From Limimaricola variabilis (GTDB lineage Bacteria; Pseudomonadota; Alphaproteobacteria; Rhodobacterales; Rhodobacteraceae), in NCBI RefSeq assembly GCF_014195545.1, contig NZ_JACIBX010000005.1, positions 151,824 through 215,823 of the forward strand: a DNA stretch of 64,000 nt, given 5' to 3'. Both the position numbers and the translations under genes were made by a program. The notes beneath the pieces were generated by a model. That model was given only the letters and a program-made list of their open reading frames with translations, was not told where the DNA came from and made no database searches. Positions 1 through 8,085 of the stretch are shown here, piece after piece (positions within the stretch are counted from its first letter, which is position 1; each line of letters begins with the position of its first letter).

Positions 1-1
1 C

Positions 2-328
2 GACGCGCTCTACCTCGCCGATGGAATTTATGGCGGATTGTCTGAATGCCCCTCGATCGGTGTGTCCCGCGTCGAACTGCTGCCGGGCGATGGCAGGGCG
101 CCGGCGCCAACGCTCCCCTTCGCGCTGTGGGGGCCCACCTGCGACAGCCTCGATCGGCTGCCCGGAGAGACCGCGCTGCCGGGCTGCGCCAGCGAGGGCG
201 ACTGGCTGCTCTTCCGCTCGATGGGCGCCTATCTCGTCGGGGTAACGACCTGTTTTAACGGATATGGCACATATGAACGGGCTGAGTTGGCTCGGCTCTG
301 GACAGACCCGTCCCGGCCTCTAGGGTAA
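2..328 (+). CDS. Ornithine/lysine decarboxylase, type III PLP fold (C-terminal part)
   Basis: The reading frame is open from the window edge, so only the last ~108 residues are present. Two motifs are diagnostic of the C-terminal beta-barrel domain of type III (alanine-racemase-fold) ornithine, lysine or diaminopimelate decarboxylases: LYLADGIYGG, and GPTCDSLD followed by an FRSMGAY stretch. In this family the GPTCDSLD cysteine and aspartate reach into the partner subunit's active site and contact substrate, so the enzyme works as a dimer. Ornithine decarboxylase would make putrescine for polyamine synthesis. The N-terminal PLP-lysine domain lies outside the window, so ornithine versus lysine preference cannot be judged. 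The gene ends 66 bp before the DUF2235 gene on the same strand. Confidence 0.85.
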   Translation, partial: DALYLADGIYGGLSECPSIGVSRVELLPGDGRAPAPTLPFALWGPTCDSLDRLPGETALPGCASEGDWLLFRSMGAYLVGVTTCFNGYGTYERAELARLWTDPSRPLG

Positions 329-394
329 AGGTTAACTGCGGAAGGAGCGGGATGCGGCGGGCGGTCACAGCGCAGGCAGGAAACAGGGGCCCCG

Positions 395-1492
395 ATGAGC
401 GTCCGTGACTGGCTGCTGGGTCTCGTCGGGCGGCGACCGCGTCAGGCGGAAGGCCAGCCCCGGGCCCGTGGTCCGGCCACCCATGTCATCATCCTCGACG
501 GCACGATGTCGACCCTGAAGCGCGGCTTCGAGACCAATGCCGGGCTGACCTACAAGCTGCTGCGCGAAAGCGGTCGGCACGCCAACCTGACCGTGCATTA
601 CGAAGCCGGGATCCAGTGGACCTCGTGGCGCGAGACGCTCGACGTGCTCATGGGGCGCGGCATCAACCGGCTCATTCAGCGCGCCTATGGGGTGCTCGCC
701 TCGCGGTTTCGGCCCGGCGACACGATCATCCTCGTCGGCTATTCGCGCGGCGCCTACGCGGTGCGTTCGCTGGCGGGGGTGATCAGCCGGGTCGGCCTGC
801 TGCGCGCCGACGAGGCGACCGAGCGCAACGTGCGCGACGCCTATCGCCACTACCGTCATCGCGGGGCCGGACCGAGCCCGGCGGCGCAGGCTTTTTCGCG
901 GCTGCATTGCCACGACCATGTGGAGATCGAGGCGGTCGCCGTCTGGGACACGGTGGCCTCGCTCGGCTTGCGGCTGCCGGTCGCCCGGCGCTGGTCGGCG
1001 CCGAACCACATGTTCCACGATCACCGGCTCGGCGCGCATGTGCGGCACGGCTATCATGCTCTGGCACTGGATGAGACCCGCAACGCCTATGCGCCGGTGT
1101 TGTGGGTGACGCCCGAGGGGTTTCAGGGACGGGTGGAGCAGGTCTGGTTCCGGGGCACCCATGGCGACATAGGCGGTCAGCTCGGCGGCGCGCTGGAAAG
1201 CCGCCCACTGGCCAATATTCCTCTGGTCTGGATGCTGGAGCAGCTGGAAGGGCGCGGGCTCGCGCTGCCCGATGGCTGGCGCGCCAAGTTCGACTGCGAC
1301 CCCGAGGCCCCTTCGGTCAGCACATGGCGCGGCTGGAACAAGCTGTTCCTGTCACGCAGCCGCCGCATCGTCGGCCGCGACCCGTCGGAGCGGCTGCACG
1401 AGACCGTGGCGGGGGGGCATCCGGCGCGGGCGCGGCTGCCCGCCCCGGGCGAGACGCCGCCCCGGATCGGTCATCTCGGCGCGGCGGAGTGA
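395..1492 (+). CDS. DUF2235 alpha/beta-hydrolase-like protein
   Basis: A 365-residue protein of the DUF2235 family, predicted alpha/beta hydrolases that include some type VI secretion phospholipase effectors. Visible family marks are the early VIILDGT strand (around residue 31), the nucleophile elbow GYSRGA (Ser about 117) and the following AVWDTVASLG segment. No signal peptide or membrane segment is seen, and no T6SS genes are nearby, so an effector role is not supported here. The ATG at 395 was chosen because the family N-terminus follows directly. Its TGA stop abuts the stop of the convergent hydrolase gene in a palindromic TGATCA, leaving no spacer. The substrate is unknown. Confidence 0.8.
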   Translation: MSVRDWLLGLVGRRPRQAEGQPRARGPATHVIILDGTMSTLKRGFETNAGLTYKLLRESGRHANLTVHYEAGIQWTSWRETLDVLMGRGINRLIQRAYGVLASRFRPGDTIILVGYSRGAYAVRSLAGVISRVGLLRADEATERNVRDAYRHYRHRGAGPSPAAQAFSRLHCHDHVEIEAVAVWDTVASLGLRLPVARRWSAPNHMFHDHRLGAHVRHGYHALALDETRNAYAPVLWVTPEGFQGRVEQVWFRGTHGDIGGQLGGALESRPLANIPLVWMLEQLEGRGLALPDGWRAKFDCDPEAPSVSTWRGWNKLFLSRSRRIVGRDPSERLHETVAGGHPARARLPAPGETPPRIGHLGAAE

Positions 1493-2434
1493 TCAGCCCG
1501 CGAAATGCGCGGCGATCCGGTCGATGCGTGCGCCGCGCGTGGCCGCATCCTCAATCAGCAGCTCGTGGCGGCCGCCTTTGATCACCTCGAAATCGGCATC
1601 CGGCCAACGCGCCATCCGGTCATGGATCCGGGCCGAATCCACGACCCATTCCTCGTCCCCCAGAAGCGTCAAGCAGGGCGCGTCGGGTGAGGGCAGGCGG
1701 GCCAGCGCCCGGGTCTCGCGCAGCGCCTCGTTGAGCCAGTGCAGCGACGGCGCGGCGAGGCCCAGCTCGGGATGCGCGGTGACCTGCGCCCGAACCCAGT
1801 CGAAGCTCTCCTGATCGCGGGTCAGCATGTTGGCCTCCGCGGCTTCGGCCGCGTCCTCGAGCGTTGCCGAGCGGCCGGGCGAGGGCAGGTGGCTCAGACC
1901 GACCAGGCGCGAGGCGCTGCTCAGCCCCCAGGCCGCGAACCGCAGCGTCGGGCGCATCAGGACCCCCCACATCGGCGCGGTGAAGCAGACCCGCGCGAAC
2001 GGCACGCCGCGCGTCAGCGCCCGCAGCCCGATGCAGCCACCCATCGAATGCGCCAGCATGAAGTAGGGGCCTGGTAGATCCGACGCTGCGATGTGCTCGC
2101 GCAGCGCGTCGAGATCGGTCTGGTATTCGGCGAAGCTGTCGACATGGCCCCGGGCCGCATCGCGATGCCCGCGCGCCGACAGCCCCTGGCCGCGCCAGTC
2201 GAGCGTCGCGCAGCCGAAGCCGCGCGCCGCCAGCTCGGTCGCGACGCGGCCGTACTTCTCGGCGTATTCGGTGCGACCGGTAAGGATCAGCACCGTGCCG
2301 CGTGGCGCCGGGCCGGGCCAATGCACGGCCCTGAGCCTGACGCCGTCACGCGCGCTGATCCAATGCGCGCATGCCGGGCCGTCCGCCACCTCCGCGAAGA
2401 ACGGCGCGGCCGGTGCCCCGGTGCCGTCAGCCAA
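1493..2434 (-). CDS. Alpha/beta hydrolase, lysophospholipase-like
   Basis: A 313-residue serine hydrolase resembling PldB/monoglyceride-lipase-type proteins. Visible elements are the strand VLILTGRTEYAEKY, the oxyanion/lid region DWRGQGLSARG, the nucleophile elbow AHSMGG and a late GGRHELL motif that supplies the catalytic histidine. It probably hydrolyses an ester or lysophospholipid in the cytoplasm; the substrate cannot be read from sequence. The likely start is a TTG at 2434 that overlaps the stop of the upstream SCP2 gene, implying translational coupling; no ATG lies close downstream. The pairing with a sterol/lipid-carrier-like SCP2 protein is consistent with a lipid-related role, which is inference. 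Confidence 0.78.
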   Translation of the reverse strand: MADGTGAPAAPFFAEVADGPACAHWISARDGVRLRAVHWPGPAPRGTVLILTGRTEYAEKYGRVATELAARGFGCATLDWRGQGLSARGHRDAARGHVDSFAEYQTDLDALREHIAASDLPGPYFMLAHSMGGCIGLRALTRGVPFARVCFTAPMWGVLMRPTLRFAAWGLSSASRLVGLSHLPSPGRSATLEDAAEAAEANMLTRDQESFDWVRAQVTAHPELGLAAPSLHWLNEALRETRALARLPSPDAPCLTLLGDEEWVVDSARIHDRMARWPDADFEVIKGGRHELLIEDAATRGARIDRIAAHFAG

Positions 2435-2723
2435 GAACCGCCGCCAGCTTCATGGCGAGCCCCATGTCGCCATCGACCGACAGCTTTCCCTGCATGAAGG
2501 CGGCGGTCGGATCGAGATCGCCCTCGAGGATCGCCTGGAACGTGTCGGCATCGGCGCTGAGCGTGACCTCGGCCGGCTCGTCGCCGGCGCGCGCGCCGGT
2601 CTCGTCGATCATCACCGCGCCCTCATCCGCGATCACGAACTTGGCCGGGCCACCCTCGAGGCCTTGCCCGTTCATCTTGGCGTTGAGCGCGGTCACCGCG
2701 TGGCTCACCAGTTCACTCATCAT
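2427..2723 (-). CDS. SCP2 sterol-binding domain protein
   Basis: A 98-residue protein consisting of a single SCP2-type lipid-binding domain. The signature is at the end, where a segment reading FQAILEGDLDPTAAFMQGKL is followed by VDGDMGLAMKLA; this is the typical SCP2 pattern of a pocket helix and a K-L-x-V-x-GD strand. Stand-alone bacterial SCP2 proteins are thought to bind hydrophobic ligands; the ligand is not known. Two consecutive ATG codons (2723 and 2720) are candidate starts. The stop overlaps the TTG start of the downstream alpha/beta hydrolase by 8 bp, so the two are almost certainly co-transcribed. The promoter must lie in the ~100 bp shared with the divergent TPR gene. Confidence 0.82.
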   Translation of the reverse strand: MMSELVSHAVTALNAKMNGQGLEGGPAKFVIADEGAVMIDETGARAGDEPAEVTLSADADTFQAILEGDLDPTAAFMQGKLSVDGDMGLAMKLAAVLG

Positions 2724-2823
2724 GTCGTCCTTCGCGTTCGCGGAAGCCGGGATGGCCACCGATCTGGTCCTTGTGATGGGGCGCCTCTGGTCTCGGCCAT
2801 GCCGCGCACCTACACTGGGGACT

Positions 2824-3384
2824 ATGGGCGCAAGATTTCCTTCCATCAAACCTGTCCTCGCGGCATTGCTGCTCGGGCTCGCGGCCACCCCGGCCATCGC
2901 GCAGGACGACGAGCGGGTTGCGCGCCTGTTCGAGGAGCTGCAGGCGGCGGGGCCGGCGCAGACCGACGGTCTTTCGGCGGAGATCCGCGAGGCCTGGTCG
3001 CGCAGTGGCTCGCCGGCGATCGACCTGCTGCTGACTCGCGGTCGCGAGGCGCTGGGCATGGGCGATGTCGAGGCGGCGGTCGAGCATCTGACCGCCGCGA
3101 TCGATCATACGCCCGGCCTCGCCGAGGCGCATGTGCTGCGCGCCAACGCCTATTACCTCGACGGGCTGACCGGCCCGGCGATCGACGATTTGCGCGTGGC
3201 GCTGGCGATCGAGCCGCGCCATTTCGGCGCGCTTGAAGGCTTCGCCGCGCTGCTCGAGGAGATGGGCCGCCCCGAAGCCGCGCGCGAGGTCTGGGGTCGG
3301 GTGCTCGCGCTCAAGCCGCAGGATGCGCAGGCCGGCGAGGCCGCCCATCGCCTCGACATCATGCTCGGCGGCCGCACGCTCTGA
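2824..3384 (+). CDS. Exported TPR-repeat protein
   Basis: A 186-residue protein with a clear Sec signal peptide: basic start, hydrophobic core around residues 10-22, and an AIA-QDD cleavage site. The mature part contains tetratricopeptide-like helical repeats, with recognisable units such as AVEHLTAAIDHTPGLAEAH, AIDDLRVALAIEPRH and AREVWGRVLALKP. TPR proteins in the periplasm usually scaffold protein-protein contacts; no partner can be named. It is transcribed divergently from the SCP2/hydrolase pair and lies 36 bp upstream of the SUV3-like helicase gene, so it may be the first gene of that operon. The start was chosen at the ATG directly before the signal peptide. Confidence 0.8.
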   Translation: MGARFPSIKPVLAALLLGLAATPAIAQDDERVARLFEELQAAGPAQTDGLSAEIREAWSRSGSPAIDLLLTRGREALGMGDVEAAVEHLTAAIDHTPGLAEAHVLRANAYYLDGLTGPAIDDLRVALAIEPRHFGALEGFAALLEEMGRPEAAREVWGRVLALKPQDAQAGEAAHRLDIMLGGRTL

Positions 3385-3420
3385 TCTTTCCGCCGCCTCG
3401 GCGCGACCACAGGACCTTCC

Positions 3421-6400
3421 ATGACCCCCTCCCGCATCGCGGCCGTGCTCGGCCCTACAAACACCGGCAAGACGCATTACGCGATCGAGCGGATGCTGGC
3501 CTACCGGACGGGCGTGATCGGCCTGCCGCTCAGGCTGCTCGCGCGCGAGGTCTATGACCGCATCGTCAAGGCGCGCGGCCCCTCGGTGGTGGCGCTGGTC
3601 ACCGGCGAGGAACGGATCGTGCCGCCGCGTGCCGCCTACTGGGTCTGCACCGTCGAGGCGATGCCCGAACTGGATGCCGATTTCCTCGCGGTGGACGAGA
3701 TCCAGCTCTGTGCCGATCCCGAACGCGGCCATGTCTTCACCGACCGGCTGCTGCGCGCACGCGGCCGGCACGAGACGCTGTTCCTCGGCTCCGAGACCAT
3801 GGCGCCGGCGATCCGGGCGCTGGTGCCCGAGGCCGACATGATGCGGCGCGACCGGCTCTCGACGCTGAGCTATTCGGGCTCCAAGAAGCTCAGCCGCATG
3901 CCCGAGAGGTCGGCCATCGTCGGCTTCTCGGTCGACAGCGTCTATGCCATCGCCGAACTGATCCGCCGCCAGAAGGGCGGGGCGGCGGTGGTGATGGGGG
4001 CGCTGTCGCCGCGCACCCGCAATGCGCAGGTCGAGATGTACCAGAACGGCGATGTCGACTACCTCGTCGCCACCGATGCGATCGGCATGGGGCTCAACCT
4101 CGATATCGGCCATGTCGCCTTCTCGTCGTTGATCAAGTTCGACGGCCATAAGATGCGCCACCTCGCCCCCGACGAGCTGGCGCAGATCGCCGGACGTGCC
4201 GGGCGGCACCGCACCAATGGCAGCTTCGGCGTCACCGGCGAGGCGCCGCCATTGGACGACGATGTGGTCGAGGCCATCGAAAACCACCAGTTCCGGCCCG
4301 TCACGCGGCTGTTCTGGCGCAACTCGGACCTGCAGTTCGGCTCGCTCAAGCGGTTGATCCAGACGCTGGAGAGCCGCACCAACAACCCATGGCTCGGTCG
4401 GGTGCGCGAGAGCGACGACCTCGCTGCGCTGAAATCCCTCGCCGCCGACCCGCTGATCCAGGCCCGGACCCGCGACGGCACGGCGGTGAGGCTGCTGTGG
4501 GAGGTTTGCCGCCTGCCGGATTTCCGCGGCATCGGCCGAGGCGAGCATGCCGAGATGGTCGGGCAGATTTTCGCCCATCTGCAGGACCGCGGCCGCATCC
4601 CCGACGACTGGTTCGCCAAGCGCATCGAACGGATCGACCGGCCCGAGGGGGACATCGATGCATTGTCCAAGCGGTTGGCCTATATCCGCACCTGGACCTA
4701 CGTGGCCCAGCGCAGCGGCTGGGTCGGGGACGAAAGCCATTGGCGCGGGGTGACGCGCGCTGTAGAAGATCGCCTGTCGGATGCGCTGCATGGCGCGCTG
4801 ACTCAAAGATTCGTGGACCGGCGGACCAGTGTTCTGGCCCGGCGGCTCAAGCAGAAGGAGGTCATGGTGGCCGAAGTGAAAGACAGCGGCGACGTGACGG
4901 TCGAGGGTGAATTCGTCGGGCGGCTGGAAGGGTTCCGGTTCCGCGCCGACAAGTCGGGCAGCCCCGACGAGGCGAGAACGCTGCGCCAGGCGGCGGACAA
5001 GGCGCTCGCGCCCCAGTTCCATCTGCGCGCCGACCGGTTCTACAACGCGCCCGATACCGAAATCGACGTGACCGAGCAGGGCGGCCTGATGTGGGGCTCC
5101 TCGGCGGTGGGCAAGCTGGTCTCCGGCGCCGACCCGTTCAAGCCGCAAGTCGTGGCCTATGTCGATGACGAAGCCGGTCTCGAGATCGCCGAGAAGGTGA
5201 AGCGGCGGCTGCAGCATTTCATCGACCGCAAGATCGCCGCCACCCAGGAGCCGCTGCTGGCGCTGGGCAATGACGAGACGCTGACCGGTCAGGCCAAGGG
5301 CTTCGCCTATCGCATGGTCGAGAATTTCGGCATCATCCCGCGCGGCGAGATCGCCGACGAGGTGCGCGGTCTGGATCAGGAAGCGCGCGGCGCGCTGCGC
5401 AAGCACGGCATCCGCTTCGGGCAGTTCACGGTCTTCATGCCGGCGCTGCTGAAGCCCGCGCCGACTCGCATCCGCCTCGTGCTCTGGGCCCTGTCCAAGG
5501 GTTTGCAGGAATTCCCCGAGACGCCGCCTCCGGGCCTCGTGACCGTGCCCGCGACGCGCGGTGCCGCGCCGGGCTACTATGCCATGGCAGGCTACCGGGC
5601 CGCCGGCGAGCGGGCGATCCGCATCGACATGCTCGAGCGGCTGGCCGACATGCTGCGCGATCGCGACAGCAAGCGCGGCTTCGAGGCGGTGCCCGACATG
5701 CTGTCGATCACCGGCCTGACGCTCGAGCAGTTCGCCGAGCTGATGACCGGTCTGGGTTACAAGGCGGAGAAGGGCGAGCGGCCCAAGGCCAAGCCTGTGA
5801 AGGCCGCCGGTCCGCAGGAAGTGCCCGGCGAAACCCCCGATACCACGCCGCCGGCCCCCGAAGGGCCGGACGTCCCGGGCAACACGCCGCAGGAGGCCCC
5901 CGACCAGCCCAACGCGCCGGGCATCACCCCGCCCGACGCGCCCGAGCAGCCGGACCTGCCGAACGAGACCCCGGATGCGCCGGAGCGTCCCGACAACGCG
6001 CCCGCCAGCCCCACCGACGTGCCGGGCACCGAGCCGGATCTGCCGCCCTCGGAGCTTCCGGGCGAGTCGCCCGATCGTGGCCCCGCGCCGCAGCCCGACG
6101 AGATGCCCGACAGCGATCCGCCGGTCGGCATTCCGGCCGGCAATCCGACCGAGATCCCGCCGGGCACCATCGCCGTGGGCGAGACCGCGCCGCAGGCCGC
6201 GCATGAGGATGCCGGCGCCGAGATGGAGACCTACTATACCTTCACCTGGGCCGGGCGCGGTCAGCGCCGGGGCGGTGAGGGTGCGAAGGGCCGGCGTCAG
6301 GGCGGCAAGCCCGATAATGCCCGTGGCGACGCGCCGCGCGGTGCCAAGGGCAAGCCGGGCGGCAAGGGCGAGGGCCGGGGCGACAAGCGCCGCGGTCCCA

Positions 6401-6513
6401 AGCCCGAGCGGGACGATCGGCCGCGCAACTTCTCCTCGCAGCCGCCGCGCGAGAAGAAGATCGACCCCGACAACCCCTTCGCCGCCGCGCTCGCGGGCTT
6501 CAAGCGCGATTGA
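3421..6513 (+). CDS. SUV3-like DEAD/DEAH RNA helicase with low-complexity tail
   Basis: A 1030-residue superfamily-2 helicase resembling the mitochondrial degradosome helicase SUV3. Motif I GPTNTGKT is at residues 11-18, motif II DEIQ at 92-95, an LGSETM motif around 122, a second RecA-like domain with ATDAIGMGLNLDIG near 218, and motif VI QIAGRAGR at 255-262. The family unwinds RNA with ATP. Past roughly residue 780 the protein becomes a long Pro/Asp/Glu-rich stretch built of PD-x-P and E-x-P steps. A Lys/Arg/Gly-rich tail (about 945-1010) of the kind that binds RNA follows, then a short DNPFAAAL end. The stop overlaps the TTG start of the S4-domain gene, so RNA-binding functions are coupled. 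The role in RNA decay or ribosome work is inferred. Confidence 0.85.
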   Translation: MTPSRIAAVLGPTNTGKTHYAIERMLAYRTGVIGLPLRLLAREVYDRIVKARGPSVVALVTGEERIVPPRAAYWVCTVEAMPELDADFLAVDEIQLCADPERGHVFTDRLLRARGRHETLFLGSETMAPAIRALVPEADMMRRDRLSTLSYSGSKKLSRMPERSAIVGFSVDSVYAIAELIRRQKGGAAVVMGALSPRTRNAQVEMYQNGDVDYLVATDAIGMGLNLDIGHVAFSSLIKFDGHKMRHLAPDELAQIAGRAGRHRTNGSFGVTGEAPPLDDDVVEAIENHQFRPVTRLFWRNSDLQFGSLKRLIQTLESRTNNPWLGRVRESDDLAALKSLAADPLIQARTRDGTAVRLLWEVCRLPDFRGIGRGEHAEMVGQIFAHLQDRGRIPDDWFAKRIERIDRPEGDIDALSKRLAYIRTWTYVAQRSGWVGDESHWRGVTRAVEDRLSDALHGALTQRFVDRRTSVLARRLKQKEVMVAEVKDSGDVTVEGEFVGRLEGFRFRADKSGSPDEARTLRQAADKALAPQFHLRADRFYNAPDTEIDVTEQGGLMWGSSAVGKLVSGADPFKPQVVAYVDDEAGLEIAEKVKRRLQHFIDRKIAATQEPLLALGNDETLTGQAKGFAYRMVENFGIIPRGEIADEVRGLDQEARGALRKHGIRFGQFTVFMPALLKPAPTRIRLVLWALSKGLQEFPETPPPGLVTVPATRGAAPGYYAMAGYRAAGERAIRIDMLERLADMLRDRDSKRGFEAVPDMLSITGLTLEQFAELMTGLGYKAEKGERPKAKPVKAAGPQEVPGETPDTTPPAPEGPDVPGNTPQEAPDQPNAPGITPPDAPEQPDLPNETPDAPERPDNAPASPTDVPGTEPDLPPSELPGESPDRGPAPQPDEMPDSDPPVGIPAGNPTEIPPGTIAVGETAPQAAHEDAGAEMETYYTFTWAGRGQRRGGEGAKGRRQGGKPDNARGDAPRGAKGKPGGKGEGRGDKRRGPKPERDDRPRNFSSQPPREKKIDPDNPFAAALAGFKRD

Positions 6514-6848
6514 GCCGGGGCGGGACGAACCCTGCCGAGGCGCCGCGCGAGACGCTGCGCCTCGACAAGTGGCTCTGGCAGGCCAGGTTCTTCAAGACCC
6601 GCGGCCTCGCCGCCGCGCTGGTCACCAAGGGCCGGGTCCGGGTCAACGGCCAGCCCGCCGCGCGCGCCTCGCGCGGGGTAGGGGCCGGGGACGTGCTGAC
6701 CTTTCCGCAGGGCAATGCGATTCGCGTGGTCCGGATCGTGGCCTTGGGGGATCGGCGGGGCCCGGCGCCCGAAGCGCACGGCCTCTATGACGATCTTGAT
6801 CCGCCGGCGCAGGCCGGGTCCGGCGAGGGGTCGCCGACGCTTGAATGA
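6510..6848 (+). CDS. S4-domain RNA-binding protein, Hsp15-like
   Basis: A 112-residue protein whose core is one S4 RNA-binding domain: RLDKWLWQARFFKTR, then LVTKGRVRVNG and GAGDVLTF. This is the pattern of Hsp15 (HslR), which binds the 50S subunit with a stalled nascent chain. The translation start appears to be TTG at 6510, overlapping the TGA of the helicase gene, because the domain begins soon after and no earlier in-frame ATG exists. The C-terminal ~20 residues are disordered-looking and not conserved in type. Placement directly behind an RNA helicase supports a ribosome- or RNA-linked role. Confidence 0.8.
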   Translation: MSRGGTNPAEAPRETLRLDKWLWQARFFKTRGLAAALVTKGRVRVNGQPAARASRGVGAGDVLTFPQGNAIRVVRIVALGDRRGPAPEAHGLYDDLDPPAQAGSGEGSPTLE

Positions 6849-6897
6849 CCTCGCGCTCTGCTCTAGCTAGGCCGCAACAAGCATCGAGGGCCCGCCA

Positions 6898-7233
6898 ATG
6901 ACCTATGTCGTCAAGGACAACTGCATCGCCTGCAAGTACACGGATTGCGTCGAGGTCTGCCCCGTCGACTGCTTCTACGAGGGCGAGAACATGCTCGTCA
7001 TCCATCCGGACGAATGCATCGATTGCGGCGTGTGCGAGCCCGAATGCCCGGCCGACGCGATCCGTCCCGACACCGAGCCGGATGTCGAGAAATGGGTCGA
7101 GTTCAACCGGAAATATTCCGAGATCTGGCCGGTGATCGTCACCAAGAAGGATCCGCTGCCGGGGGCCGCCGAAATGGACGGCAAGCCGGGCAAGATGGAA
7201 CTGTTCTCGGAGAAGCCCGGCGAGGGCGGCTGA
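6898..7233 (+). CDS. fdxA: 7Fe-8S ferredoxin FdxA
   Basis: A 111-residue ferredoxin of the seven-iron type. The first cysteine cluster is [17 protein letters not shown] and the second [12 protein letters not shown], carrying a [3Fe-4S] plus a [4Fe-4S] centre. The spacing with a threonine-aspartate insertion in the first motif fits the FdxA (FdII) class. The tail with [16 protein letters not shown] is typical of the proteobacterial branch. It transfers low-potential electrons in the cytoplasm; its partner is not indicated locally. It lies 49 bp after the S4 gene and is followed by a clear hairpin-T-tract terminator, so it may end that operon or be its own unit. Confidence 0.93.
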   Translation: MTYVVKDNCIACKYTDCVEVCPVDCFYEGENMLVIHPDECIDCGVCEPECPADAIRPDTEPDVEKWVEFNRKYSEIWPVIVTKKDPLPGAAEMDGKPGKMELFSEKPGEGG

Positions 7234-7265
7234 CGCCGCTGCGCGGCATTCGTAGGCAGATTTCG

Positions 7266-7293
7266 CGTCCCCGCTTCCGTCGGGGGCGTTTTT
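7266..7293 (+). terminator. Rho-independent terminator after fdxA
   Basis: An 8-bp stem (7266-7273 with 7281-7288, one G-T wobble) and a 7-nt loop are followed immediately by five T residues. It lies 32 bp after the fdxA stop, ends that transcript and separates it from carD. Confidence 0.75.
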
Positions 7294-7356
7294 GTGGTAT
7301 GCTGTCTCGGTAATGCTGCTGAAAACCTGATCCTGTCCGGTCGTTATTGCACCTGA

Positions 7357-7372
7357 CGAACCATGCGGTTCG
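7357..7372 (+). promoter_or_regulatory. Small hairpin in the carD leader
   Basis: A perfect 6-bp stem, CGAACC paired with GGTTCG around an ATGC loop, is followed by a C/G/T-rich run ending in TTCTTTT. It sits about 55 bp before the carD start. It could be a weak terminator or attenuator, or simply leader structure; no further support is visible. Confidence 0.3.
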
Positions 7373-7424
7373 CCGGGTTCTTTTCGTGTCATCCCCACCG
7401 GACTCGATCTCCAGGAAGGACATC

Positions 7425-7937
7425 ATGAGCAAGAAGAAGAACGAATTCCGTCCCGATGATTTCGTCGTCTACCCGGCGCATGGCGTCGGCAAGATCGTCT
7501 CGATCGAGGAGCAGGAAGTGGCGGGCATGTCGCTCGAACTCTTCGTGATCTCCTTCGAGAAGGACAAGATGACCCTGCGGGTGCCGACCCACAAGGCGAC
7601 CGAGGCCGGGCTGCGCTCGCTGTCCTCGCCCGACGTGGTGGCACATGCCCTCAAGACCCTGAAGGGCAAGGCCAAGGTCAAGAAGGCGATGTGGTCACGC
7701 CGGGCTCAGGAATACGAGCAGAAGATCAATTCCGGCGACCTGATCGCCATCGCCGAGGTGGTGCGCGACCTGCACCGTGCCGACGACCAGCGCGAGCAGT
7801 CCTATTCCGAGCGTCAGCTCTACGAGGCCGCGCTCGAGCGGCTGATCCGCGAGATCGCCGCCGTGTCCGGCAATGACGAAGCCGCCGCCGCGCGCGAGAT
7901 CGACGGCGTTCTGGTCGGCCGCGCCGCCGCCGCCTGA
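7425..7937 (+). CDS. carD: CarD-family transcription regulator
   Basis: A 170-residue CarD/CdnL-type protein. The N-terminal RNA-polymerase-interacting domain shows DFVVYPAHGVGKI followed by MTLRVPTHKA, the Tudor-like fold that contacts the RNAP beta subunit. The C-terminal helical domain (KAMWSRRAQEYEQKINSGD, then LIAIAEVVRDLH) binds DNA near the -10 element. In alphaproteobacteria these proteins stabilise open complexes, notably at rRNA and biosynthetic promoters. The ATG at 7425 has an AGGA-type ribosome site seven bases upstream. The gene is monocistronic, bounded by the fdxA terminator and the 7958-7985 hairpin. Confidence 0.93.
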   Translation: MSKKKNEFRPDDFVVYPAHGVGKIVSIEEQEVAGMSLELFVISFEKDKMTLRVPTHKATEAGLRSLSSPDVVAHALKTLKGKAKVKKAMWSRRAQEYEQKINSGDLIAIAEVVRDLHRADDQREQSYSERQLYEAALERLIREIAAVSGNDEAAAAREIDGVLVGRAAAA

Positions 7938-7957
7938 TCGCGCTACAGCGAATGTAG

Positions 7958-7985
7958 AAGGGCCGCGCCGAAAGGCGCGGCCCTT
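7958..7985. terminator. Shared hairpin terminator between carD and purD
   Basis: A perfect 12-bp stem with a GAAA tetraloop lies between the two convergent genes: AAGGGCCGCGCC pairs with GGCGCGGCCCTT. The T-tract is weak on the plus strand (CTTGCTGTTTG) and comes from the stem plus TACATTC on the minus strand, so it may serve both directions. Confidence 0.7.
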
Positions 7986-8085
7986 GCTGTTTGCGCTCGT
8001 CGATGCGGCCTCCGGTTCTTCGAAATGGCGACGCCGAGGGTCCGCCGTCGCCATTCCCTTGCTGACGCCACCACAGACGCCGTGT

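Noticed and set aside
2713..6204. A 1163-codon open frame on the minus strand opposite the helicase
   Set aside because: It is Arg/Gly/His-rich with no family motif and mirrors the third-position GC bias of the real helicase gene.
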